Under the pieces are notes generated by a model. That model saw nothing but the letters and a program-made list of their open reading frames with translations. It had not been told where the DNA came from and made no database searches. This document shows, in pieces, positions 14,630 through 24,469 of a stretch of 64,000 nt of DNA. Every line of letters starts with the position of its first letter. Within the stretch, counting starts at the first letter, position 1. The stretch lies in the NCBI RefSeq assembly GCF_014489515.1, contig NZ_CP060782.1:1860001-1924000 (forward strand), given 5' to 3'. The position numbers and the translations under genes were made by a program. This stretch comes from Sphingomonas sediminicola (GTDB lineage: Bacteria > Pseudomonadota > Alphaproteobacteria > Sphingomonadales > Sphingomonadaceae).

Positions 14630-14663
14630 GGGCCGGAGGAGCGATCCTCCGGCCCATTTTTTT
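14630..14663 (+). terminator. Rho-independent terminator after groEL
   Basis: A perfect 11-base stem (GGGCCGGAGGA / TCCTCCGGCCC) with a GCGA loop is followed by A and seven Ts. It closes the groESL operon just before the convergent M20 peptidase gene. Confidence 0.95.
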
Positions 14664-14674
14664 CGTCCTCGGTC

Positions 14675-16142
14675 CTACTTGCCCGCCAGATCGCGGATCA
14701 TCGATTCCCAGTGCAGGATGTTGTCGGTGAGCGACTGGACGGGGATGCGCTCGTCCTTGCCGTGGGCGCGCTCGTCGTCCGGCGACACGCCCCACCCGCC
14801 GTCGACACCATAGACCGGGATCCCGCGAGCCCGGAATTCCAGGCCGTCGGTCGCACCGGTCGACATCTGGGGAATGATCGGCTGATTCGGGAACCGGGCG
14901 TGAACCGCCTTGGTATAGGCGCTCACCACATCAGGCCTAAGCGGCGAGACCGGTGTTGGACGGCCGGCATCTGCGTCCGGGGTAACCTCGACATTCGGGC
15001 CCACCAGCCTCTTCAACTCAGCCTCGATAACCTTCGGTTCCACGCCGGGCAGGATTCGGCAGTTGACCGTTGCTTCCGCCATCTGCGGTAGGGCGTTGTC
15101 GGCATGACCGCCCTTGAGCCGCGTCGCGACACAGCGGGTGCGGGTCAGGCCAACCTCGAGCGGATCGGATTCGATGCGGTCAGCGCCCGCGCCGTCGGAG
15201 GGGTCGGCCACCCAGGCGCGCATTGCATTGCCGAGCTCGCTGTTCCCTCCTGCTTGGCCCGCTCTGTGAAATAGACCTTCGTCGTCTCGTTCAGAGCCGG
15301 CTCGAACCTGTAGCCCTGCAGCTTCTTTAGGGCGTCGGCGAGATCGTAGATCGCATTGTCGGGACGCGGCCGCGAGCTGTGGCCGCCCGGGTTGCGGGTG
15401 CGGAAATAGTAAGTCTGGAAGGTCTTCTCGGACGTCTGCAACCCGAAGCCGAGCGGCTTGCCGTCGCGGGTAAAAGCGCCGCCGCCGCCGTCCGCATTGA
15501 GCGCGAACTCCGCCTCGGTCCACTTCCGCCACTCCGTCGCACCGAGCTCGGCGCCCTTGCCCTGCGTTTCCTCGTCTCCGGTGAATAGGATGACGATATC
15601 ACGGTTCGGCTTGAAGCCTGCCTCCTTGAGCTTCAGCAGCGCAACGAGCGAGGGCACGAGGCCGCCTTTGTCGTCGCCCGATCCCCGGCCGTAGAAATAA
15701 CCGTCCTTCTCGACTAGCTCGAACGGGTCCGTTGTCCAGTCAGACGGAAGCGCATCGACGACGTCCATGTGGGCGAGGATCAGCATCGGCTTGTGCTTCG
15801 GAGTCCCCTCTGCCGGCCATCGAGCAATGATCGCCGCCGTGTCGTTCCCCGGCACCGACGTGTAGGGCAGGACGTGGATGTCGCTATCCGCCCATCCGGC
15901 CCCCTCAACTCGCCTGCAATGTAATTGGCCAGCTTTAGATTCTCGCCCGCGCGACCCTTCACGGTCGGCGTTTCGACCGCCGTCTTGTAGATTTCGCGCG
16001 CTTTGGCGTCCCATTTTCCCGGGAGCGCCTTCCCGCCCTTGAGCGCGGCCGCTGGCGGTGAATTGATCGGCGCCTCAACGCTCTGCGCGATCGCAGCAGT
16101 CGACGTCATGAGCGCAAGCGAAACGGCAATCGAACGGATCAT
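14675..16142 (-). CDS. M20-family metallopeptidase, secreted (copy A, two frame breaks)
   Basis: About 489 residues when repaired. A signal peptide (MIRSIAVSLALMTSTAAIAQ) points to the periplasm. M20 metal ligands are visible: HMD (in LAHMDVVDA), Asp in GSGDDKGG, Glu-Glu in TGDEETQG, Asp in NADGGGG and His in DERAHG, so it should be a di-zinc amino- or carboxypeptidase. Two breaks occur, at C-run 15900-15904 and C-run 15245-15247. One added base in each joins the three frames into one protein matching its neighbour (NPGGHSSRPRPDNAIY shared). It is a tandem paralogue of the next gene. The substrate is unknown. Confidence 0.88.
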
Positions 16143-16167
16143 AATTCCCCCTGATGAAATGCGTTGT

Positions 16168-17604
16168 TCAGCGGCCTGCTAGCTCCCGGATAATCGTCTC
16201 CCAGTGCACGACATCGTCGTACATCGCGCGCACTGGAATTCGCTCGTCGAGACCGTGGGCGCGCTCGTCGTCCGGCGAGATGCCCCAGCTTCCATCGACG
16301 TCGTAGACTGGAATGCCCTTGGCGCGGAAGAACGAGCCGTCGCTCGCCCCGGTCGACATCAATGGATAGACGCGCATCGCCGGGCCGTGGATCTTCTGGA
16401 TCGCGTCGGTAACCGCCTTCAGCACGTCCGGCCGAAGCGGTGACGGCGGGGTCGACTGACCAATATAATTGGGATCGGGAACGACCTCGACCTTCGGGCC
16501 GACGAATTGCTGGATTTCGGACTGGACGTCCTTCGGATCGACGCCGGGCATGATGCGGCAGTTCACGGTCGCCTTCGCCATTTGCGGAAGCGCGTTGTCG
16601 GCGTGGCCGCCTTCGAGCATGGTCGCGACGCAGCGTGTACGTGTGAGGCCCACCTCGAGCGGGTTTGCCTCGATCTCATCCGCAGCCGCGCCATCGTTCG
16701 GATTTGCCAGCCAGCGGCGGATTGCCTGTCCGAGGGGGCTGTCGCCTTCCTGTTTCGCGCGCTCCTGGAAGTAGCCGCGGCTGGTGTCGTTAAGCATTGG
16801 CGTGAAGCGATGGTTCTGAAGCGCCTTCAGCGCATCCGCCAACTCGTAGATCGCATTGTCCGGCCTCGGCCGTGAACTGTGACCGCCCGGATTGTGGGTC
16901 GCCAGGAAGTAGGTTTGGAAGGTCTTTTCGGCGGTCGAAATCCCGCATCCTATAGGGCGGAAGTTCTTGTCATAGGCGCCGCAGCCGCCGTCAGCATTCA
17001 AACCAAACTCAGCCTCGGTAAGGTTGCGCCATTCGCTTGCGCCAAGCGTTGCACCAATTCCGCGCGTCTCTTCGTCGCCGCTGTAGAAGAAGATGATGTC
17101 GCGATTGGGCTTGAACCCTTCCGACATCAGCTTGACCGCGGCCATGGTCGTCGCGACGTCGCCGTTCTTCATGTCGCTCGCGCCGCGGCCAAGGAAGTAG
17201 CCGCCCTCCTCGCGGAACACGAACGGATCGTTCTTCCAGTCCTCGCGCTTGGCTTCGACCACGTCCATGTGGCCGAGAATCAGCATCGGCTTCTTGGTCG
17301 GATGCGGCGAGCGCCAGCGGACGATCAGCGCGACCGTCTTGTCGCCGGGCAGTGCCTCGTAGGGCATGACGTGAATGTCCGCCTCGGGAATTCCGGCCGC
17401 CCGAAACTGGTCGCCAAGAACCTTGGCCATTCGCGGCATCTCACCGCGATTGTGAACGGACGGAATCTCGATCGCCTGCTTAAAGACCTCGCGAGTTTTC
17501 TGCTGCCATTTCGGTTCGAGCTTGGACGGAACCGTCAACGGGTTGGTGGCGGCAAGAGCGGTCGTCGAGAACGCAACGAGGACACAAGCGAGCAGGCGCT
17601 TCAT
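16168..17604 (-). CDS. M20-family metallopeptidase, secreted (copy B)
   Basis: 478 residues, intact. The signal peptide is MKRLLACVLVAFSTTALA. Metal ligands are H112/D114 (GHMDVV), D144 (GASDMKNG), E178/E179 (SGDEETRG), Asp in NADGGCG and His in DERAHG. Close paralogue of the adjacent copy A with a 25-base gap, evidently a tandem duplication. The ATG at 17604 is chosen because the signal peptide begins there; the frame is open far upstream only because the neighbouring zapE has lost a base. A periplasmic di-zinc peptidase is likely, with unknown substrate. Confidence 0.9.
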   Translation of the reverse strand: MKRLLACVLVAFSTTALAATNPLTVPSKLEPKWQQKTREVFKQAIEIPSVHNRGEMPRMAKVLGDQFRAAGIPEADIHVMPYEALPGDKTVALIVRWRSPHPTKKPMLILGHMDVVEAKREDWKNDPFVFREEGGYFLGRGASDMKNGDVATTMAAVKLMSEGFKPNRDIIFFYSGDEETRGIGATLGASEWRNLTEAEFGLNADGGCGAYDKNFRPIGCGISTAEKTFQTYFLATHNPGGHSSRPRPDNAIYELADALKALQNHRFTPMLNDTSRGYFQERAKQEGDSPLGQAIRRWLANPNDGAAADEIEANPLEVGLTRTRCVATMLEGGHADNALPQMAKATVNCRIMPGVDPKDVQSEIQQFVGPKVEVVPDPNYIGQSTPPSPLRPDVLKAVTDAIQKIHGPAMRVYPLMSTGASDGSFFRAKGIPVYDVDGSWGISPDDERAHGLDERIPVRAMYDDVVHWETIIRELAGR

Positions 17605-17656
17605 CGATTCTCCCCTCGGAAGCAGGAAGCGGAGGCTAGTGGCGAATAAAGACCGG

Positions 17657-18770
17657 TCAAGCGTGGTCCGTACCATGCCCTTCCGCCAGATATTCGGCGC
17701 TGCGCATTTCCTCGAGACGGCTGACGGTCCGCTGGAACTCGAAGCTGCCGTCCCCGCTGGATAAAGGCCGGAGGGTTCGGCATCGGCCGCTGCGAGCAGC
17801 TTCACGCGATGCTCGTAGAGCGCGTCGACGAGGGTCACGAAGCGCGCCGCCTCGTTACGCATCTCGCGGGTCATCACCGGGATGCCGACGATGATGACGG
17901 TGTGGAATCGCTGGGCGACGGCGAGATAGTCCGCTGCGCCGCGCGCCTCACCAACCAGCCGCTTGAACGAGAAGACGGCGACGCCCTTCAGGCTTTTCGG
18001 CACATGCAACGTCCGGCGGCCGCCGACTTCCAGCTCTTCGGTCGGAACCTTGGCGCGATCCTCGACGGGATAGTCCGTCAGCTTGAAGAAGGCAGTGCTC
18101 AGCGCCTGCGTCGCTTCCGGTCCGTTCGGAACGTGCCACACCTTCACGCCTGAGAGTCGGTCCATCCGATAGTCGGTGGGGCCGTCGACCTCGACAACGT
18201 CAAAGCGCCGTTCAATCAGGTGGATGAAAGGCAGGAACAACTCTCGGTTCAGGCCGTCCTTGTAGAGGTCGTGCGGTGGGCGGTTGGACGTCGTCACGAC
18301 CCGCACTCCGCGCTCGAGCAGATGCTCGAACAGCCGCGAAAGGATCATGGCATCGGCGGGGTTGTTGACGACCATCTCGTCGAAGCAGAGCAGCTTCACT
18401 TCGTCCGCGATGTCGTCGGCAACACGCTCAAGCGGGTCGCCTTCCTCGTCCTTCCTTTTCTCGCGAAGCCTCGCGTGCGCTTCCAGCATGAAGGCATGGA
18501 AATGGACCCGTCGCTTCGGCTGAACCGCGACATGCTCGAAGGCCAGGTCCATGAGCATCGACTTGCCGCGGCCGACGCCGCCCAAAGGTAGACGCCGCTC
18601 AGGCCATCGTTCCGATTGTTGAACAGCTTGCCCAGAAGTCCGGTGCGCTTGGAATAGAGCTCCCTCTCCAGCCGGTCGAGCGCTACGACCGCCCGCTCCT
18701 GCGCGGCGTCGGGCTTTAGCTCCCCTGCCCTGACGAGCTCCTCATAGGCCCGCCCGACGGGTCCGCTCAT
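17657..18770 (-). CDS. zapE: Cell division ATPase ZapE (AFG1-like; two frame breaks)
   Basis: About 371 residues when repaired. AFG1/ZapE-type P-loop ATPase associated with Z-ring constriction. The Walker A GGVGRGKS and Walker B LLCFDE are present, followed by the conserved TSNRPP segment. Breaks lie at C-run 18581-18583 (repair gives YLWGGVGRGKSML) and C-run 17752-17755 (repair gives PAGDGSFEFQRTVSRLEEM, stop at 17657). Without the second repair the frame runs on into the peptidase gene as a false fusion. The ATG overlaps the thioesterase stop. zapE between sdhB and mdh is a common alphaproteobacterial order. Confidence 0.9.
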
Positions 18771-19264
18771 GCCGGCGAGTTTCGCTCGCGCACACGCTTC
18801 AGCGTTCCAGTGAAGCTGTAGCAAGGCTGGTCATCCTGCTTGACCACGCCCTGCAAGAACACGTGCCCGCGGGTCTGCCGCACCAGTTCCACGTGCGCGT
18901 CGAGCGGGATCCCGACCTTGCCGCGCGAAAGGAAATGGGTGGTCATGTCGAGCGTGACGTAATGGCCCTGCTCCATCCCGGCGCAGCGGCCGCCGGCGAA
19001 CATCGCCATGTCGATGAAGCTCATCACCGCGCCGCCGTGGATCGAGCCGCCCATGTTCATGTGCGCCTCGGTCGGGAACATCCGCGCCATTCCCCGGCCC
19101 GGCCCGCCCGGCTTGAACAGCAGCCGGCCGGTCGCCGCCGCGAAGGAGCTGCGCGGGAAATCGCCCCAGCTGTACCAGCCGGGATTATCCGGATCGGGTT
19201 GCGCACCCGACGGAACGCCGACGTCTTCGAGGCCGTCCTTAAACTCGTGGCCGTCTTCGCTCAC
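18767..19264 (-). CDS. PaaI-type hotdog thioesterase
   Basis: A 165-residue hotdog-fold thioesterase of the PaaI/YbgC group, predicted to hydrolyse acyl-CoA or related thioesters. The family's Gly-rich turn [10 protein letters not shown] is present with its preceding MNMGGSI. The start is taken as the GTG overlapping the sdhB stop (GTGA), because a longer frame would run through sdhB. The stop overlaps the zapE ATG. The exact substrate is unknown. Confidence 0.82.
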   Translation of the reverse strand: MSEDGHEFKDGLEDVGVPSGAQPDPDNPGWYSWGDFPRSSFAAATGRLLFKPGGPGRGMARMFPTEAHMNMGGSIHGGAVMSFIDMAMFAGGRCAGMEQGHYVTLDMTTHFLSRGKVGIPLDAHVELVRQTRGHVFLQGVVKQDDQPCYSFTGTLKRVRERNSPA

Positions 19265-20039
19265 GCGGCCCGTTCGGCGATCAGCTTCTTCGTTTCCGCG
19301 ATAGCCTTGGCCGGGTTGAGACCCTTCGGGCACACGTTCGCGCAGTTCATGATCGTGTGACAGCGATAGAGGCGGAACGGATCTTCGAGATCGTTCAGGC
19401 GCTCACCGGTTGCTTCGTCACGGCTGTCGGCCAGCCAGCGATAAGCCTGGAGGAGAACCGCCGGCCCAAGGAAACGGTCGGAATTCCACCAATAGCTCGG
19501 GCAGCCCGTGGAGCAGCAGAAGCAAAGGATGCACTCGTAAAGGCCATCCAGCTTCGCGCGGTCTTCCGGCGACTGTAGCCGTTCGCGCCCGGACGGAGCC
19601 GGAGTAACGGTCTTCAGCCAAGGCTGGATCGACGAATATTGCGCGTAGGCGTGAGTCAGGTCGGGAACGAGGTCCTTCACCACTTCCATGTGCGGCAGCG
19701 GCGTGATTGTTACGTCGCCCTTGATGTCGCCGATCGCTGTCGTGCAGGCGAGGCCGTTGCGACCGTCCATGTTCATCGAGCAGGAGCCGCAAATGCCTTC
19801 GCGGCAGGATCGGCGAAACGTCAGTGTCGAGTCGACCTCGTTCTTGATGCGGATCAGCGCGTCGAGAACCATCGGGCCGGTCTTGTCGAGGTCGAGCGTG
19901 TAAGTATCGACCCGCGGATTGTGCCGGTGTCGGGATCGTAGCGATAGATCTTGAACGTTTTCAGCCGCGTGCCCTGCTCGGCGGCGTGCGTCTTGCCCTT
20001 GGAGACGCGGCTGTTCTTCGGAAGGCGAAACTCGGCCAA
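19261..20039 (-). CDS. sdhB: Succinate dehydrogenase iron-sulfur subunit (frame break)
   Basis: About 259 residues when repaired. Iron-sulfur subunit of complex II that passes electrons from SdhA flavin to quinone at the inner membrane. The 2Fe-2S ligands are in CREGICGSC and LAC, and the 4Fe-4S/3Fe-4S ligands in [12 protein letters not shown] and [14 protein letters not shown]. The frame breaks at base 19921; one added G gives [18 protein letters not shown]. The start [10 protein letters not shown] at 20039 is the usual N-terminus. sdhA and sdhCD are not upstream here; a peroxiredoxin gene ends 52 bases before it. Confidence 0.93.
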
Positions 20040-20091
20040 GGCCTGCTCCTGAAAAGTCTTGTGGGGGCGCTATCACCCGCGCCCTTTCATT

Positions 20092-20550
20092 TCAAATCGT
20101 GGACGCGGCCTTCAGCACTTCCTGCGCGTGTCCCGGCACCTTCACCTTGCGCCACGCGCGGGTAACCTTCCCGTCGGCGCCGATAAGAAAAGTCGCGCGC
20201 TCCATCCCCATATATTTGCGGCCGTACATCGACTTTTCTATCCACGTCCCGAAGGCGTCGGAAATCCGTCCGTCCTCATCGGAGGCCAGCGGCACGGCGA
20301 GGTCATACTTGCTGATGAATTTCTCATGCTTCTTCATCGGGTCACGGGAGACTCCAATGACCTTCACGCCGGCTTTTTTGTAGTCGCCCGCAAGCTCGGT
20401 GAAGTCCTGCGCCTCACGCGTGCAGCCCGACGTGTCGTCCTTCGGATAAAAGTACAGCACGAGCGGCTGACCGGGAGACGACAGATCGACGGTGCTTCCA
20501 TCGCTCGACGTCACTTGAAGCGCCGGAGCCTTGTCGCCTTCGCTGATCAT
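20092..20550 (-). CDS. bcp: Peroxiredoxin, BCP/PrxQ family
   Basis: A 152-residue thiol peroxidase reducing H2O2 and organic peroxides. The active-site loop is DDTSGCTREAQ with peroxidatic Cys 43. The second Cys found five residues later in many PrxQ proteins is Gln 48 here, so this is a 1-Cys form or resolves with another thiol. Conserved GVSRDP and the W near the C-terminus (TRAWRKVKV) are present. The ATG overlaps the glnE stop (ATGA). Confidence 0.9.
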   Translation of the reverse strand: MISEGDKAPALQVTSSDGSTVDLSSPGQPLVLYFYPKDDTSGCTREAQDFTELAGDYKKAGVKVIGVSRDPMKKHEKFISKYDLAVPLASDEDGRISDAFGTWIEKSMYGRKYMGMERATFLIGADGKVTRAWRKVKVPGHAQEVLKAASTI

Positions 20551-23259
20551 TGAGCTTCCCTCACCGATTTCCAGAGCTGGGCGATCCTCTGCCGCGCCTC
20601 GTCGTGAGCCGCAAGCAGCGAATCCCAGCCTTCATGGCCGCACAAGGCGGCTACCAATGACCTCGACTTTTCGGACGGCTCGTTGCTGTCCGGAGCGATC
20701 AACCGCATCACCACAAGCATACGGCTCAACAATCTCAGATCCGGGTCGTAGCTGGGGTCGATCAGGCCATGCTCAGCCAGGCCTTCGATCGCATGCTCGA
20801 GGCGCGGGTCGAGACCTTTCCCGTGGATGAGTTGCAGCGTGTGGACCGCGAACTCGAGATCCACGAGGCCGCCCGGACCAAGTTTGATGTCGAGCGGTCC
20901 GGACGGCTTCTTATGGCGAGCCATGTCTTCGCGCATCTTCGCCGCATCGGCGCGGGTCTTCTTCGGATCGCGATTGGTCGAGAGAATCGATTGGATCGTC
21001 CGGGCCAACTGCTCACGCTTTTCCGGGGACCCGTAGATCGGCCGCGCACGGCAGAGCGCCATATGCTCCCACGTCCATGCCTCGCCGCGTTGGTAGTTCA
21101 GAAATCCTTCCAACGAGACTGCGAGCATCCCCTCGCCCCCTGCGGCCTCAGGCGTGTGTCGACGTCGTAAAGCGGGCCCGCAGCCGTCGGGACGCTGATC
21201 GCAGCGGTGATCCGATTGGCCAGCCGGTTGTAATAGTCGGTTGCACTGAGCGGCTTCTTCCCGTCGGACATCGCGCCTTCGGGCGCATCGTAAACGTAGA
21301 TGATGTCGAGGTCCGACGCGTGGGTCAGAGCTCGTCCGCCAAGACGACCGAGCGCCAAGATCATCAGCTCGCCGCCCTCGATCTTGCCGTGGGTCTTCGC
21401 AAACTCGTCCGAAGCTAGCTCGGCCATTGCGACGATCGTCCCTTCGGCGACGTTGCTGTAACCCATGGCGAGGTCGAGCGGGTCGGCGTGCGCGGCGATC
21501 AACTGCACACCAAGCGAGAAACGCCGCTCCGCGATCAGCCTTCGCGCACGGTCGAGGGCGCGGTCGTAGGGCTCTCCACGCATTGCGGAACGGAGACGCT
21601 CGGCCATGGCGTCGGGCTCGGGCGGAAGCGCGAAACTGGATTCGTCGATCAGGCCATCGAGCAGGTCCGGCCGTCTCGCCAGCATGTCGGCCAGTGGCGG
21701 AGCATGGGCCAGAACCAGCGCGAGATGCCGCGCAAGCTGCGGACGGGCTTCGAGAAGCCGGTAAAGATTGATCCCGCTCGATAGCCTGTCGACGATATCG
21801 GCCATGCGGTTGAGAGCGCGGTCCGGGTCTGGCCGGACGCAATTTCCCGCAACAGCGCCGGGAGCATCGCCTCGAACGCAGTTCTCGCCGCCGGCGAGCG
21901 CAGCGACCGGGCGCGTCCTGACCGCCAGTCCATCACCCTTCGAAGCGGCATTTCCGGCTCATTGAAGCCGAGCGACCTCAGCTCGTCGATCAGAATGTCG
22001 CCATCGTTGGACAAACGGCCTTCGCGGTCGGGCGCCAGCGAGTTGAACAACTGCTCCGCCCGGTCGACGTGTGGCTGGAGCAGCTCGATCAACTCCTCGC
22101 CGGTCGAGAGACCGTGAAGCTTTGCGACATTGTCCAGAGCCTCGCCATCGAGCGGCAGGAGGTGCGTCTGTGCGTCGTCGACCATCTGTGCCCGATGCTC
22201 GATGGTCCGCAACAGGACATAGGCTTCGGACAATGCGGAGGCATCTTCTTCCGAGATTCGACCCGCCGCCTGCAGGGCATCGAGCGCATCGAGCGTTGCC
22301 GAGGCGCGGACCGACAGGTCGCGCCCGCCGTGGATCATCTGCTGAATCTGGGCGAAGAACTCGACCTCGCGAATCCCGCCTCGCCCGCGCTTCAGGTCAT
22401 AGCCCGGCCCGAGCTTGGCGCCCTGCGCAAAGTGATCGCGGATGCGGGCCGAAATTTCCCGAACTTCCTCGATAACCCCGAAGTCGAGCGACCGGCGCCA
22501 GACGAATGGCTGGATCGATTTAAGGAAGTGCTCGCCGAGCGGCCGGTCGCCTGCACAAACGCGCGCGCGAATGAAAGCCGCACGCTCCCAGGGAAGCGCA
22601 GAGGATTCATAGTGCGAGATCGCCGCGTTGATGGGCAGGACGATGGGGGTGACCTCCGGCGACGGGCGAAGCCGAAGATCGACGCGTTCGACATAGCCAT
22701 CCGCAGTCCGCTTCTGCAGCAGCTCGATCATTCGCCGCCCGACGCGAACCGCTGCTTCGGATGGATCGTCCCGCTCGCGGCGCGGCATCGCTTCCGGGTC
22801 GAAAAGCAGCAGCAGGTCGACGTCGGAAGAATAGTTGAGTTCGCGACTGCCGAGCTTGCCGAGGGCCAGCACCGTGATTCCCCGGACCTCAGCGTCCGGA
22901 ACCCGTTCGGTCAGCGCCGTCGCGAGCGATCGCTCGATCGCCACGTCGGCGAAATCGGACAGGTATCGCGTCGCCTCTTCGAAGCCGAGTTCGCCGGCCA
23001 GGTCGCCGAGCGCCACGGCCAACGCTACGCCCAGCCGGCGGCGGCGAAGCTCCGCATCGACAGTCGGCGCGCTCGCGACGAGTGCGGCATCGATGGCGGC
23101 GGTGCTGCCCTTCTCGAGGAATTGGTCGACCAGGCCTGAAAGCGATGCAGCGGCCTCTCTTAGGAACGGCGAGAATTCGCGGGCGCGCCTCAACGCCTCT
23201 TCCCGAACGGCAGTACCGTTCGGGGCTGAGCCTAATTCAGTCCGTCGCACTGAGGGCAC
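20547..23259 (-). CDS. glnE: Glutamine synthetase adenylyltransferase/deadenylase GlnE (two frame breaks)
   Basis: About 904 residues when repaired. Bifunctional enzyme that adenylylates and deadenylylates glutamine synthetase in response to PII, controlling nitrogen assimilation. Two nucleotidyltransferase domains are seen: GKLGSRELNYSSDVDL (N-terminal, deadenylylating) and GRLGGRALTHASDLDI (C-terminal, adenylylating). Breaks are at G-pair 21831-21832 (repair gives SGPDPDRALNRMADIVD) and C-run 21136-21140 (repair joins TRLRPQG to EGMLAVSLEGF). The start is uncertain: a GTG at 23259 is used, and other GTG codons lie just downstream. Confidence 0.9.
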
Positions 23260-23303
23260 GGTTTTGCGAAACCTCCGAGCCGGTTAGTCGTTAGTCAGGA
23301 ACC

Positions 23304-23483
23304 ATGGACACGGAGCGTCGATCCAATGGTGCAACGGATATCAACATGGACCGAAGAATAATCCGCGTCGATATCCCGCCAGCACATGCCGGCATTACGG
23401 CTGCCCTCCGGCGAGCATTCTCGCCGGTGAAGGAGGAGCCGTGCGAGCGCGATTTTTCCGATTTGCTGCAACGGCTGAACTAG
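23304..23483 (+). CDS. Small NepR-like protein, candidate second anti-sigma factor
   Basis: A 59-residue ORF with a CAGGA ribosome site. The C-terminal part, ALRRAFSPVKEEPCERDF followed by SDLLQRLN, lines up with the NepR core (ALRTIYDDTLRETVPDDF, SDLLGKLS) encoded 2 kb away: two helices joined by a short linker ending FSDLL. NepR proteins bind EcfG sigma factors and are displaced by phosphorylated PhyR. It ends 7 bases from the convergent ecfG stop. It lacks the Pro-Asp/Arg of canonical NepR, so it may be a divergent paralogue with changed specificity. The similarity is by eye only. Confidence 0.62.
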   Translation: MDTERRSNGATDINMDRRIIRVDIPPAHAGITAALRRAFSPVKEEPCERDFSDLLQRLN

Positions 23484-23490
23484 CCGTTTT

Positions 23491-24164
23491 CTAGTCTTCC
23501 TGAGCGCCGACCGCGCGCTCGTGGTCGCGGCTGAGATCGTCCACTTCGTTCATGATCGTTTGAAGCGCGGACTTGTTCGGGTCGGTGCGGTGCTGGCGGC
23601 GTGACGGGAGCTTGCCGCTAGAAAGCAGCCCTCGAGCGCAACACGCCCGCGGGCGACCCGGCTCTTGATCGTTCCGACCGCACAGCCGCAGATTTCCGCG
23701 GCTTCTTCATAAGCGAAGCCGCCGGCGCCTACGAGGATCAGTGCCTCACGCTGCGGCTGCGGCAGGTGCATCAACGCACGCTGCATGTCGCTGAGCTCGA
23801 TGTGGCGATCCTGGCTGGCGGGCGCCGCGAGGATCTTCGAAGCCGTCAGCTCGTCCCACTCGCCCTTGAAGCGCGCGCGGCGCATCTGGCTGAGGAAAAG
23901 ATTGCGCAGGATGATGAACGTCCACGCGCGCATGTTGGTACCTGCTTGGAATCTCTTCCGGGCGGCCCATGCCTTCAGCAGCGTTTCCTGGACCAGGTCG
24001 TCGGCAAGGTCGCGGCTTCCGGACAGCGAACGGCCGAACGCGCGCAGATGCGGAATGACCGCCGCTAGCTGGTCCTTGAATTCCGGATCAGAAAGCGGAA
24101 CCCACTCGGTCGTCGCAGCCGCACCCGCCTCTTCGGCCGTTTGTTGATCTTGTTCTTCGGCCAC
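23491..24164 (-). CDS. ecfG: General stress sigma factor EcfG (frame break)
   Basis: About 224 residues when repaired. ECF15-type sigma factor of the alphaproteobacterial general stress response. Sigma-2 region (HLRAFGRSLSGSRDLADDLVQ, split here as residues 38-58) and sigma-4 helix-turn-helix (YEEAAEICGCAVGTIKSRV) are clear. The frame breaks at base 23628: one added G turns GRVALEGCFLA into GRVALEGLLSSGKLP and gives a longer tail ending VGAQED at 23491. It is preceded by a small membrane-protein gene and an EcfG-type promoter, consistent with autoregulation. NepR should hold it inactive. Confidence 0.93.
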
Positions 24165-24192
24165 TAATCCCCGCCCGGTTCAGACAATGGGT

Positions 24193-24215
24193 ATCCGGCT
24201 CAATATGAACCGGAT
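24193..24215 (-). promoter_or_regulatory. 23-base palindrome in the ecfG leader
   Basis: ATCCGGCTCA and TGAACCGGAT flank a 3-base centre, 10-base arms with one mismatch, 29-51 bases before the ecfG start. It could be an operator or an RNA hairpin between the small membrane-protein gene and ecfG. I do not recognise the binding protein. Confidence 0.5.
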
Positions 24216-24249
24216 GAATACACGTAGAGAATGACAGAATCGATGGAGG

Positions 24250-24393
24250 TCAGGTCGCCGCGATCGCGTAAATGATCGCGAACAATACCACCACCAGCGC
24301 CAGCGAGATCCCGAGAACGTAGCGCGTCATGTGAGGCGTTACGCCTGCGCGCGCCTCAGTGGTCGTAACCTGTTCCTGTCTCTCGTTGCTCAT
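24250..24393 (-). CDS. 47-residue single-pass membrane protein upstream of ecfG
   Basis: Reads MSNERQEQVTTTEARAGV..., a short polar N-terminus, then one hydrophobic helix (about residues 27-45, YVLGISLALVVVLFAIIY) and ends IAAT. A GAGAGA ribosome site precedes the ATG; a second ATG lies one codon upstream. An EcfG-type promoter is only about 30 bases upstream, and ecfG follows 85 bases downstream in the same direction, so it should be a stress-induced inner-membrane peptide. No family recognised; too short for most gene finders. Confidence 0.7.
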   Translation of the reverse strand: MSNERQEQVTTTEARAGVTPHMTRYVLGISLALVVVLFAIIYAIAAT

Positions 24394-24423
24394 CATTCTC
24401 TCAAGCCATGCGTTCCACGGGCC

Positions 24424-24448
24424 AACGCGCTTTGTCAGCCCATGTTCC
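24424..24448 (-). promoter_or_regulatory. EcfG-type promoter for the small membrane protein and ecfG
   Basis: On the minus strand, GGAAC (24448-24444), a 16-base spacer and CGTT (24427-24424) match the sigma-EcfG consensus GGAAC-N16/17-CGTT exactly. It lies between the phyR stop and the small membrane-protein start, giving a leader of about 25 bases. This implies positive autoregulation of ecfG. Confidence 0.82.
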
Positions 24449-24469
24449 GCCAGCGTTACGGCTTAAGGG

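Noticed and set aside
16168..18585. An 805-codon open frame joining ZapE ATPase to an M20 peptidase
   Set aside because: The join passes through a stretch with no homology and the peptidase has its own signal peptide and ATG at 17604. A one-base loss at 17752-17755 in zapE explains the readthrough.
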